From an uncultured Paracoccaceae bacterium (GTDB lineage Bacteria > Pseudomonadota > Alphaproteobacteria > Rhodobacterales > Rhodobacteraceae), in NCBI GenBank assembly GCA_947493335.1, contig CANLQO010000005.1, positions 1 to 64,000 of the forward strand: a DNA stretch of 64,000 bases. Reading direction: 5' to 3'. The position numbers were made by a program, and so were the translations under genes. Positions 9,285 to 17,478 of this stretch are shown piece by piece. Under the pieces are notes generated by a model. That model did no database searches and was not told the DNA's origin. It saw only the letters and a program-made list of their open reading frames with translations. How positions within the stretch are numbered: the stretch's first letter is position 1; each line of letters begins with the position of its first letter.

Positions 9285-9313
9285 TCGTACATTATTTTTA
9301 CAGATTGTACATC
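9285..9313. promoter_or_regulatory. Paired GTAC operator, copy 3, in the transporter/sulfatase divergent promoter
   Basis: Direct repeats ATCGTACAT (9285-9293) and ATTGTACAT (9305-9313), 20 bp apart start to start. The left one lies in an 18-mer identical to that at 270-287. Confidence 0.5.
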
Positions 9314-9385
9314 AAAAAGGCTTGAGTCATACTCGATTTCAGAAAATCCGAAGCCAGAAACCAGAAAAACAAGGGAAATTTGCCG

Positions 9386-10915
9386 ATGTCACGCCGCCCC
9401 AACGTCATACTCATCACAACAGATCAACAGCGCGGAGACTGCATCGGCCCCGAAAATCGCGGCGTTCGCACACCAAACATGGACAGAATCGCGCGCGAAG
9501 GTGTTCGGTTTTCAAATTGCATCACACCGCATCCGATGTGTCAGGCTGCGCGGGCATCGATCCTGACGGGCAAGCTGCCCTATAGCCACGGCGTGCGGGA
9601 CAATGGGCGCGACCTGGATGAAGCGCTTGGCGCGGCGGGTCTGGGCGGCACCTTTGCAAAGGCCGGATATGCCACGCACTTTATCGGCAAAGCGCATCTG
9701 TCGAGCCAGCAGACATTCGCACCGACAGGCAGGCCTGAATGCTACAAAAGCGCCAAGGATTTCGCGCCCGATTGGCGCGGCAGCTATATGGGGTTTGAAG
9801 ACGTGCAAATGATGCTGCGCCCGCATCACCACACACAATGGTCTGAACCGCCCGAGGCGCTGAACTACGAATACTGGCTTGATTCACAGGGCCGTGGGCG
9901 CGAACGCTGGGATCGCGCCAATGAACGCCTAGAGCCGGACACCGCGCATTTTCAGGCATGGCGGTCAGCGTTGGACGACCCATGGCATTCCTCCCCTTGG
10001 ATCGGCGACCGGGCAGTCGAAATGATTGTCGAAAAGACAGACGCACCGCTGATGGCCTGGGTGTCCTTCCCTGATCCGCATCCCCCATTTCTGTCGCCCC
10101 GACCCTGGTGCGACATGTATGGCCCTGACGATGTGACGATTGCGAAAAACCCGACACTTGATCTGGATCGCCGTCCGTGGTGGCACAAGGCCTTTGTCGA
10201 AGATCGCGCCAAACCGATCAAACAAGGGGCTGAACACAACGCGGGCGGGATCGATTGGGGCCAGAAAGGGGAGCTGACCGAGACCGCCCTGCGCGACATC
10301 ACGGCAATCTATTTCGCCATGATTACCGCCGTCGATTACCAAATCGGACGGATCCTTGCGACGCTGGAGCGCACGGGCGAGCTGGACAACACCTATATCA
10401 TCTTCACCAGCGATCACGGTGAATGGTTGGGCGATCATGGACTGCTTTTGAAAGGGCCGATGCTATATGACGGGCTGCTACGCGTGCCCTGCCTCGTATG
10501 CGGGCCCGGCGTGCCCTCGGATGTGGTCAGGGACGATCCTGTGAACACTATCGACATCCTTGCCACCGCCTCTGATCTGGCCGGTATTGCGGCCCCGGAA
10601 ACGCACGGCGCCAGTTGGCGTCATCTGTGGAACGGTGATGAAACCCGCGACTTTGCCTTGTCGGAGTATGAGGTCGACAGTCTGCGCTCTGCCGTGGATA
10701 TGGATCTGACCACGGTCAAAACGCGCCGCTATCGCATGTCCGTCGACCTGAAGACGGACACTGGGGAGCTTTATGACCTTCAGGAAGACCCTGACGAAAT
10801 GCACAACCTCTTCGACGACAGGGGGCGCCAGCCGGTCCGAGCGGAACTCATGGATATGATCCGCCAGCGTCCCGACGATATCATTCCTGTCGCCCCCAGG
10901 GTGGGATGGCATTAG
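9386..10915 (+). CDS. Sulfatase (formylglycine-dependent, S1 family)
   Basis: A sulfatase of 509 residues from the ATG at 9386 (AAGGGA nine bases upstream; an in-frame TTG at 9380 is possible). N-terminal metal site NVILITTDQQRGD. Activation motif MCQAARASILTGKLP with Cys52, so a C-x-A-x-R variant in contrast to the C-x-P-x-R of the 350-1747 enzyme. A second metal-site segment reads TSDHGEWLGDHGLLLKG. The C-terminus has GELYDLQEDPDEMHNLF. No signal peptide is seen, so it likely acts in the cytoplasm after import. It is divergent from the binding-protein gene and shares its operator. The two sulfatases probably attack differently placed sulfate groups. Confidence 0.92.
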   Translation: MSRRPNVILITTDQQRGDCIGPENRGVRTPNMDRIAREGVRFSNCITPHPMCQAARASILTGKLPYSHGVRDNGRDLDEALGAAGLGGTFAKAGYATHFIGKAHLSSQQTFAPTGRPECYKSAKDFAPDWRGSYMGFEDVQMMLRPHHHTQWSEPPEALNYEYWLDSQGRGRERWDRANERLEPDTAHFQAWRSALDDPWHSSPWIGDRAVEMIVEKTDAPLMAWVSFPDPHPPFLSPRPWCDMYGPDDVTIAKNPTLDLDRRPWWHKAFVEDRAKPIKQGAEHNAGGIDWGQKGELTETALRDITAIYFAMITAVDYQIGRILATLERTGELDNTYIIFTSDHGEWLGDHGLLLKGPMLYDGLLRVPCLVCGPGVPSDVVRDDPVNTIDILATASDLAGIAAPETHGASWRHLWNGDETRDFALSEYEVDSLRSAVDMDLTTVKTRRYRMSVDLKTDTGELYDLQEDPDEMHNLFDDRGRQPVRAELMDMIRQRPDDIIPVAPRVGWH

Positions 10916-11048
10916 GTCGGTCACCAACGGACCGGTGCGAGCACGGCGTCCACCCCTGTGCCAATTTCCGATTGACGCTCAGGCCGCGTAAATCCGGCCC
11001 GAGCCCCGGACGGAAATCGGCAGGCTGATTACCCCGTGCCTCTTCGGC

Positions 11049-11483
11049 CTAAAGGTCCGCGATGCGGGCAAGGCATTTCCGCAAAAGCTGTTGTTCTTCT
11101 TTGGTCATGTCTTTGACCAGTTTCCGGTCAAAGTCGCGCGCGGCACCGTAAAGATCATCAAAGACTTCCCGACCATAGGGCGTCAAAACTAGGTCTTCAT
11201 GCCGCCGGTCCTTGTCAACACGCCGACGGATCAAAAGCCCCTTTTTCTCCAATTCTGCGACAGCGCGGCTGACCTTGGTTTTGTGAATGCGCGCACGGTC
11301 ACAGATCTCTTTCGCCGTCATGTGATCGTACCGCCCAAGATGAAACACCACGCGCCATTCTGTGCGCAACATGCCGTACTTGGATTTGTAATAGCCCTGA
11401 AACTCGACGCTTGAAGCCTCAGCCGCTTGATTAAGCAGGTAAGGCAGGAAGTCCTTGAGATCGAAGTCGGCCATTTTTGTCAT
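11049..11483 (-). CDS. MarR-family regulator of the homogentisate operon (HmgR-like)
   Basis: A 144-residue MarR-type winged-helix protein when started at the ATG at 11483; a longer frame reaching into hmgA is not credible. Recognition region ICDRARIHKTKVSRAVAELE, wing RRRVDKDRRHEDLVLT. It is divergent from the homogentisate operon with only 69 bases between the starts, and an 8-bp inverted repeat lies between them. By analogy with HmgR-type control, it probably represses hmgA and is released by homogentisate (inference). The 133 bases between it and the convergent sulfatase show no gene. Confidence 0.88.
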   Translation of the reverse strand: MTKMADFDLKDFLPYLLNQAAEASSVEFQGYYKSKYGMLRTEWRVVFHLGRYDHMTAKEICDRARIHKTKVSRAVAELEKKGLLIRRRVDKDRRHEDLVLTPYGREVFDDLYGAARDFDRKLVKDMTKEEQQLLRKCLARIADL

Positions 11484-11511
11484 ATCACGAAAATAGCTCT
11501 TGATAGTTACA

Positions 11512-11542
11512 TTTGCAACCAATAAACAGAGATAGTTGCAAA
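11512..11542. promoter_or_regulatory. Inverted repeat between the MarR regulator and hmgA
   Basis: Perfect 8-bp arms TTTGCAAC (11512-11519) and GTTGCAAA (11535-11542) with a 15-bp spacer. A partial direct repeat GATAGTT begins at 11502 and 11531. The right arm abuts the hmgA ribosome site, a good place for MarR repression. Confidence 0.5.
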
Positions 11543-11552
11543 GGAAACCATT

Positions 11553-12914
11553 ATGAACACGCAAGCAAAGAAGACCGAACTTGTCAGTGCTTCGTCGCCT
11601 GTCGGGACGACCGCGGGTTACATGCCCGGTTTTGGCAATGACTTTGAAACCGAAGCGCTCCCCGGCGCTCTGCCGCAGGGCATGAATAGCCCGCAAAAAG
11701 TGAATTATGGCCTTTATGGCGAACAGCTCTCGGGCACCGCTTTTACAGCACCCAGCCACCAGAATGAGCGGACGTGGTGTTACCGCATCCGTCCTTCCGT
11801 AAAGCACACACATCGATTTCAAAAAATCGACCTGCCGTACTGGAAATCCGCGCCACATGTGGACCCGGATGTCACCTCACTTGGCCAATATCGTTGGGAC
11901 CCGGTCCCACATGCGGACGAGGGTCTGACCTGGTTGACCGGAATGCGCACCATGACCACGGCGGGCGATGTGAATACGCAAGTCGGCATGGCAAGCCACA
12001 TCTATCTTGTGACTGAAAGCATGGTCGACGCCTATTTCTACTCTGCCGACAGCGAACTTCTGGTTGTGCCGCAGGAAGGCCGGCTTCGCTTTGCGACCGA
12101 GTTGGGCGTGATCGACCTTGAGCCTCAGGAAATCGCCATTCTCCCACGCGGTCTGGTCTACCGCGTCGAAGTGCTGGATGGCCCTTGTCGTGGATTTGTC
12201 TGCGAAAACTACGGCCAGAAATTTGACCTGCCGGGCAGGGGGCCCATCGGGGCGAACTGCATGGCCAATCGCCGTGATTTCAAGACACCTGTAGCAGCAT
12301 TTGAAGATCGCGAGGTGCCCTCAACCGTCACAGTCAAATGGGCGGGCCAGTTCCACGAAACCAGGATTGGGCACAGCCCGCTGGACGTGGTCGCCTGGCA
12401 CGGCAATTACGCGCCGGTGAAATACGATCTGCGCACCTATTGTCCGGTTGGCGCCATCCTCTTTGATCATCCTGATCCCTCGATCTTTACCGTCCTGACA
12501 GCGCCCTCCGGCGTCGAAGGAACCGCAAATATCGATTTCGTTCTATTCCGTGACCGCTGGATGGTGGCCGAAGATACGTTCCGCCCGCCATGGTACCACA
12601 AGAACGTCATGTCCGAACTCATGGGCAATATCCATGGGATCTATGACGCCAAGCCCAAAGGCTTTGTTCCCGGCGGAATGTCCTTGCACAACATGATGCT
12701 GCCCCATGGCCCGGACAAGAACGCATTTGAAGGCGCTTCCAACGCAGAGCTGGGGCCGGAATATCTGGCGAACACCATGAGTTTTATGTTTGAGACACGT
12801 TTCCCGCAGCATCTGACTGATTTTGCAGCGAACACAGCGCCCTTGCAGGACGATTACATCGATTGCTGGGCCGATATCGAAAAGAAATTCGATGGGACAC
12901 CGGGCAAAAAATGA
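11553..12914 (+). CDS. hmgA: Homogentisate 1,2-dioxygenase
   Basis: A 453-residue enzyme that opens the homogentisate ring to maleylacetoacetate using non-haem Fe(II) and O2. Recognisable segments include [19 protein letters not shown] near the N-terminus, [34 protein letters not shown], the [16 protein letters not shown] segment, [18 protein letters not shown] and [19 protein letters not shown]. The last two carry the Fe-binding His and Glu residues. Length and motif order match the family. It is the first gene of a six-gene operon and its stop overlaps the next start (ATGA). Confidence 0.97.
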   Translation: MNTQAKKTELVSASSPVGTTAGYMPGFGNDFETEALPGALPQGMNSPQKVNYGLYGEQLSGTAFTAPSHQNERTWCYRIRPSVKHTHRFQKIDLPYWKSAPHVDPDVTSLGQYRWDPVPHADEGLTWLTGMRTMTTAGDVNTQVGMASHIYLVTESMVDAYFYSADSELLVVPQEGRLRFATELGVIDLEPQEIAILPRGLVYRVEVLDGPCRGFVCENYGQKFDLPGRGPIGANCMANRRDFKTPVAAFEDREVPSTVTVKWAGQFHETRIGHSPLDVVAWHGNYAPVKYDLRTYCPVGAILFDHPDPSIFTVLTAPSGVEGTANIDFVLFRDRWMVAEDTFRPPWYHKNVMSELMGNIHGIYDAKPKGFVPGGMSLHNMMLPHGPDKNAFEGASNAELGPEYLANTMSFMFETRFPQHLTDFAANTAPLQDDYIDCWADIEKKFDGTPGKK

Positions 12915-13870
12915 AAATCGCAAGCCTTGATGACGGAATGCCCGACGGCCAAATGGTGATTGTCACTGACGGTCTGGAAACCTGTGTACCCGCACCCAGC
13001 CCGAACCTGCGCAGCTATTTTGATGGTGTTGATACCGGCGGTGATCAGCATGTTGATCCAGGCAATTTGGCCCGCATTTGTGCGCCACTTCCGCGCGCGA
13101 CGCAGTTTCTGGATGGGTCGGCCTATGTGAACCACGTTGATCTGGTCCGCCGCGCCCGTGGCGCCGAAATGCCGGAAAGCTTCTGGACTGATCCGCTGAT
13201 GTATCAGGGCTGTGCGACCTTTCTGGGTCCGCAGGATGACATCACCGGTGATCCCGCCTGGGGTATCGATTTCGAGGCGGAGGTGGCCGTCATTACGACA
13301 GATGTGCCGCAGGGTGTGGCCGCGACGCAGGCCGCAGGATTTATCGCCTTCATCATGCTGCTCAATGACATTTCCCTGCGGAATCTGATCCCTGATGAAC
13401 TCGCCAAGGGGTTCGGCTTTGTGCAATCCAAACCGCCCTCGGCCTGTTCGCCCTTTGCGGTGACGACGGATGATTGTCCCGGCTGGGATGGGCGCAAGGT
13501 GAACGGTATTCTGCGGGTGGATTTGAATGGTCAACCCTTTGGGCGCGCCGATGCAGGCGTGGACATGACCTTTGACTTTGGTGATCTGATCGCCCATGCC
13601 GCGAAAACGCGGCCCTTGCCTGCGGGCACGGTGATCGGCTCTGGCACGGTTTCGAACCGTGATGCCTCTGGCGGGCCGGGCAAACCGGTGGCGCAGGGTG
13701 GCGCGGGCTATTCCTGCATCGCCGAACAGCGCATGGTCGAGATGATCGAAACGGGCGCGCCTATCACGCCCTTCCTGCAAAACGGTGACACAGTGAAAAT
13801 CTGGATGGAGGACGACGCGGGCCGCTCGATCTTCGGCGCAATCCATCAGACTGTAAGGACCACGGCATGA
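12911..13870 (+). CDS. Fumarylacetoacetate hydrolase-family protein
   Basis: A 319-residue FAH-superfamily enzyme, started at the ATG that overlaps the hmgA stop. It should cleave fumarylacetoacetate to fumarate and acetoacetate, the last step of the pathway. It is of the shorter FAH type, not the ~420-residue mammalian-like form. Recognisable parts are the acidic metal-site region [37 protein letters not shown], the [14 protein letters not shown] segment and [15 protein letters not shown]. It overlaps the next gene by four bases. Confidence 0.88.
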   Translation: MKIASLDDGMPDGQMVIVTDGLETCVPAPSPNLRSYFDGVDTGGDQHVDPGNLARICAPLPRATQFLDGSAYVNHVDLVRRARGAEMPESFWTDPLMYQGCATFLGPQDDITGDPAWGIDFEAEVAVITTDVPQGVAATQAAGFIAFIMLLNDISLRNLIPDELAKGFGFVQSKPPSACSPFAVTTDDCPGWDGRKVNGILRVDLNGQPFGRADAGVDMTFDFGDLIAHAAKTRPLPAGTVIGSGTVSNRDASGGPGKPVAQGGAGYSCIAEQRMVEMIETGAPITPFLQNGDTVKIWMEDDAGRSIFGAIHQTVRTTA

Positions 13871-14817
13871 GCAAATCCTTCGCGTCCCAAGGGGACATGA
13901 CCGAAAAGCAAATCACCTTCGACGAAATCGGCGAGGGCCTATACGCCTTCACCGCCGAAGGTGACCCCAATTCGGGTGTCATCATCGGTGACGATTCGGT
14001 CATGATCGTCGAGGCGCAGGCCACACCACGATTGGCCCACAAGGTGATCGAAAAGGTGCGCACAGTCACCGACAAGCCGATCACGCATCTGGTCCTGACC
14101 CACTATCACGCGGTCCGCGTGCTGGGTGCATCGGCCTATGCGGCGGATCAGATCATCATGTCCGATGCCGCACGCGCCATGGTCGTCGAGCGCGGGCAAG
14201 AGGATTGGGACAGTGAATTCCAGCGTTTCCCGCGCCTCTTTGAAGGCCATGAAGGCATTCCCGGCCTGACATATCCCACCACGACCTTCAGCGACGCGAT
14301 GACGGTCTATCTGGGCAAACGCCGCGTTGACATCAAACACATTGGCCGTGCCCATACCGCCGGCGACGCGGTGATCCATGTGCCCGACCAGAACGTGATG
14401 TTCACCGGCGACATCGTCGAAGACCACTCGGCCTGCTACTGCGGTGATGGGTATTTCGGCGCGTGGGGCCAAACGCTCGACAACATCGCGGCCTATGATG
14501 TTGACGCCATCGCGCCGGGTCGTGGCGCTGCCCTTGTCGGCAAGGACGCCGTCGCCCGCGCCATCGAAAGCACACGCGACTTTGTCTCTTCCACCTATAC
14601 GCCAGCGGCGAAAATCGCCGCGCGCGGTGGCAGCCTGAAAGAGGCATGGGACGCCGTGCGCGCGTCCTGTGATTCAAAATTCAAAGACTACGCCATCTAC
14701 GAACATTGCCTGCCGTTCAACGTCAGCCGCGCCTATGACGAAGCGCGCGGCATCGATACGCCCCGCATCTGGACCGACAGGCGGGACCTGGAAGTGTGGG
14801 AACAACTGCAAGGGTAA
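13867..14817 (+). CDS. MBL-fold hydrolase-like protein with an incomplete second metal site
   Basis: A 316-residue metallo-beta-lactamase-fold protein embedded in the homogentisate operon. The fold is clear from LVLTHYHAVRVLGASAYAAD, RAHTAGDAVIHVPDQNVMF, TGDIVE and APGRGAAL. The canonical HxHxDH reads H79-Y-H81-A-V-R84, and the usual late PGHG reads PGRG (Arg219). His79, His81, His163 and the bridging Asp182 remain, so one metal site is preserved while the ligands of the second are gone. Its job here is unknown. Possibilities are a thioesterase or lactonase-like accessory enzyme, or a non-hydrolytic ring-related step. Confidence 0.8.
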   Translation: MSKSFASQGDMTEKQITFDEIGEGLYAFTAEGDPNSGVIIGDDSVMIVEAQATPRLAHKVIEKVRTVTDKPITHLVLTHYHAVRVLGASAYAADQIIMSDAARAMVVERGQEDWDSEFQRFPRLFEGHEGIPGLTYPTTTFSDAMTVYLGKRRVDIKHIGRAHTAGDAVIHVPDQNVMFTGDIVEDHSACYCGDGYFGAWGQTLDNIAAYDVDAIAPGRGAALVGKDAVARAIESTRDFVSSTYTPAAKIAARGGSLKEAWDAVRASCDSKFKDYAIYEHCLPFNVSRAYDEARGIDTPRIWTDRRDLEVWEQLQG

Positions 14818-14841
14818 TCGCAAGACCAAAGAGGACACGCC

Positions 14842-16473
14842 ATGGTCGCGGTAAGGTACGAAACCGCATTCAAGCTTTACCCCTACACGCCGGTTCCTGC
14901 TGCGACGTCGGGCACGGTGGCCCGGCATCCGGTGGTCATCATTGGAGGTGGGCCGGTCGGCCTGGCGCTTGCGCTCGATCTGGGTCGGCGCGGGACACCT
15001 GCGCTGGTGCTGGATGATCATGACGGCGCCGGTTTGGGATCAAAGGCGATCTGCTTTGCGAAACGCACGCTCGATATCGCGACACGGCTTGGGGCAGGGG
15101 CGTCCATGGTCGACAAGGGTGTGATCTGGAACGTCGGCAAAGTGTTTCATGGCGACGGGAAACTCTTTGAATTCAACCTGCTGCCGGAAACCGGTCACCG
15201 CAATCCGGCCTTTATCAACCTGCAGCAACCCTACTTCGAAAAATTCCTCGTCGACGCCATTCGCACGGCTCAGGGCCATGGCGCACCAATTGAAATTCGC
15301 GGTCGCAATCAAGTCACCGCTGTCACTCCCGGCAAAGATCACGCAATTCTTGACATCGCCACACCCGATGGCCCCTACAAGATCAAGGCGGACTGGGTTG
15401 TCGCCTGCGACGGCGCGCGGTCCGCGACCCGCGACATGCTGGGGCTCAGCTTTGACGGTCGCGTGTTTGAGGAAAACTTTCTGATTGCCGATGTCAGAAT
15501 GAAGGCCGACTTCCCGACCGAGCGCTGGTTCTGGTTCGAACCACCTTTCAAAGACAGCGGACAATCGGCGCTCTTGCACAAGCAGCCCGACGACATCTGG
15601 CGGATCGATTTCCAGCTTGGCTGGGACATTGACCGCGACAAGGAGTTGGATCCGGGCCGGATCCGCGCCCGCGTCGATGCGATGTTGTCGTCGCAAACCG
15701 GATCGGTGCCGGATTATGAACTGGCATGGACCTCGATCTATACGTTCCAGTGCCGCCGGATGGAAAGCTTCCGTCATGGCAACGTCTTTTTCGCAGGTGA
15801 CAGCGCCCATCAGGTGTCACCCTTCGGCGCGCGCGGCGCGAATTCCGGGGTTCAGGACGCGGAAAACCTCGCCTGGAAACTCGACCTTGTTCTGAAGGGC
15901 TTGGCACCCGAGGCCTTGCTGGACAGTTATGCAAGCGAACGCGAATACGGTGCCGACGAAAACATTCTGAACTCGTCGCGCGCCACAGACTTCATGACAC
16001 CCAAATCCGAGATCAGTCAGACGTTCCGAAATGCTGTATTGGATATGGCTGCCCGCGCACCCTTTGCGCGACCATTTGTGAATTCGGGGCGCCTGTCGGT
16101 CCCCTGCAATTACGATGGCTTCCCGGGTTTTGGGGTCGATGCCTTGAAGGGCCCGGCTGTCACGCGACCCGGTGCGCCCTGTCCTGACGCGCCGGTGGGC
16201 CAAGACTTCCTACTTGATCATCTGACAGGAGATTTCACGCTCCTGTCGATCGGGGGTGTTGCGCCTGCGCCTGTTACGCAGGGCGAGATATCGACCCGTG
16301 TCGTGCATATCGCTGATCCATCGCCCGACCTCGCAGCCCGCTATCTTGGTGACGCCGACCGCGCGGTCTACCTCATCCGGCCGGATCAACATGTGGTCGC
16401 GCGATGGGCAAAGTTCGATGCACAGGCGGTGAAGGATGCACTCCACGCATCTTTGTGGGGGGCCCATGCATGA
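14842..16473 (+). CDS. FAD-dependent aromatic hydroxylase (PheA/MhpA family)
   Basis: A 543-residue flavoprotein monooxygenase of the p-hydroxybenzoate hydroxylase class. FAD motif VIIGGGPVGLALALDLGRRG, the DGARSATRD (DG) motif, and the second FAD motif FFAGDSAHQVSPFGARGANSG in two adjoining parts. A C-terminal thioredoxin-like tail follows from about residue 410. AGAGGA precedes the ATG. In a homogentisate operon the natural guess is hydroxylation of a monohydroxylated phenylacetate (for example 3-hydroxyphenylacetate) to homogentisate, but the substrate is not proved by sequence. The stop overlaps the next start. Confidence 0.85.
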   Translation: MVAVRYETAFKLYPYTPVPAATSGTVARHPVVIIGGGPVGLALALDLGRRGTPALVLDDHDGAGLGSKAICFAKRTLDIATRLGAGASMVDKGVIWNVGKVFHGDGKLFEFNLLPETGHRNPAFINLQQPYFEKFLVDAIRTAQGHGAPIEIRGRNQVTAVTPGKDHAILDIATPDGPYKIKADWVVACDGARSATRDMLGLSFDGRVFEENFLIADVRMKADFPTERWFWFEPPFKDSGQSALLHKQPDDIWRIDFQLGWDIDRDKELDPGRIRARVDAMLSSQTGSVPDYELAWTSIYTFQCRRMESFRHGNVFFAGDSAHQVSPFGARGANSGVQDAENLAWKLDLVLKGLAPEALLDSYASEREYGADENILNSSRATDFMTPKSEISQTFRNAVLDMAARAPFARPFVNSGRLSVPCNYDGFPGFGVDALKGPAVTRPGAPCPDAPVGQDFLLDHLTGDFTLLSIGGVAPAPVTQGEISTRVVHIADPSPDLAARYLGDADRAVYLIRPDQHVVARWAKFDAQAVKDALHASLWGAHA

Positions 16474-16652
16474 ACCTGAACCTTGACCCAAACATCGATG
16501 ACCCGGACGGGTTCTATCAAGAACTGCTTGCGGCGCATGAAGGGCTCGACAAGCAACAAAGCGACGCCCTCAATGCGCGGTTGATCCTGACGCTGGCCAA
16601 TCACATCGGGGATCGCGGCGTGCTGCGGGAAGCGCTGGAGATCGCAAAGTGA
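16470..16652 (+). CDS. DUF2783-family small protein
   Basis: A 60-residue acidic protein, started at the ATG overlapping the upstream stop. Its content is LDPNIDDPDGFYQELLAAHE, then an Asn-rich helix ending LANHIGDRGVLREALEIAK. It resembles the DUF2783 family, which I recall accompanying FAD hydroxylases in such operons. It is coupled on both sides by 4-base overlaps, so a stoichiometric partner of the FAD hydroxylase is plausible (inference). No catalytic motif is visible. Confidence 0.75.
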   Translation: MNLNLDPNIDDPDGFYQELLAAHEGLDKQQSDALNARLILTLANHIGDRGVLREALEIAK

Positions 16653-17269
16653 GCGATGTTGTGCTTTGGGATTATCCCAAATCTTCCGCCAGCTACCGGG
16701 TGCGTATCGCACTAAACCTTGCAAACATTACCTACCGGATCGAAACGGTCAACTTACTGGAAAAGCAGCATAAAAGCGCTGAACATCTTGCACTAAATCC
16801 GCAAGGTTTCGTGCCGGTGCTGGATATCGACGGCCACCGGTTCACGCAATCGCTGGCCATCCTTGATTACCTTGATACAACGCGCGGCTTGGGGCTGGCC
16901 CCAAAAGACCCTGTCATGCGCGCAAAAGTCCAAGCGCTGACCTACGCAATCGCCGTTGACCTTCACCCGGTGTGCAACCTGTCGGTTGCCACCTACGCAA
17001 CTAAAGGAAATGAACCAGCCCGCACCAATTGGATGCGGCATTTCATCGAGCCGGGGCTCGCCACAATCGAGGCTTTGCTGGCCGAATTCACGCCAGCCCC
17101 ATTTGTAACCGGCGATAAGCCGGGGTTTGCGGATGTCTGTCTGATACCCCAGCTCTACAACGCGAAAAAATGGGGCGCCGACTATTCCACTTGCACCCGC
17201 ATCAAAGCGATTGAGGCGGCCTGCTCCGCATTGTCCGCCTTTCAAATGGCACATCCCGATCAGGTTTAA
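16649..17269 (+). CDS. maiA: Maleylacetoacetate isomerase (zeta-class GST)
   Basis: A 206-residue glutathione S-transferase of the zeta class that isomerises maleylacetoacetate to fumarylacetoacetate. The zeta motif SSASYRVRIALNL is close to the start, followed by LNPQGFVPVLDIDG and TQSLAILDYL for glutathione binding. The C-terminal domain has VDLHPVCNLSV and TGDKPGFADVCLIPQLYNA. Translation starts at a GTG overlapping the upstream stop (GTGA). It completes the homogentisate to fumarate and acetoacetate route with hmgA and the FAH gene. Confidence 0.93.
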   Translation: MSDVVLWDYPKSSASYRVRIALNLANITYRIETVNLLEKQHKSAEHLALNPQGFVPVLDIDGHRFTQSLAILDYLDTTRGLGLAPKDPVMRAKVQALTYAIAVDLHPVCNLSVATYATKGNEPARTNWMRHFIEPGLATIEALLAEFTPAPFVTGDKPGFADVCLIPQLYNAKKWGADYSTCTRIKAIEAACSALSAFQMAHPDQV

Positions 17270-17278
17270 ATGGCACCG

Positions 17279-17307
17279 CGAAATGGTCGGGATTGCAGCC
17301 CATTTCG
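17279..17307 (+). repeat. Hairpin after the homogentisate operon
   Basis: Perfect 8-bp arms CGAAATGG and CCATTTCG with a 13-base loop, ten bases after the maiA stop. No U-run follows, so it is either a 3'-end stabiliser or a weak terminator. The rest of 17308-17478 shows no gene. Confidence 0.35.
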
Positions 17308-17478
17308 TTCAGTTTCGCCCTCTGTCCAGCAGTCCTGAAAGGCAAACTACCGCTCAGCAACCGCATCAACCGATGCCCCATTCACTTTGACAGGCCATCG
17401 GTCCTGCAACCGCCTCGGGCAACTGGCAAATCCGCCTTTAGGCTTTCATTTTTCTGAAATGGCGGCATCCTGCGCCAT

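Noticed and set aside
10916-11048. Imperfect inverted repeat between the convergent sulfatase and MarR genes
   Set aside because: One mismatch in ten-base arms, long spacer and no T-run; too weak to call a terminator.
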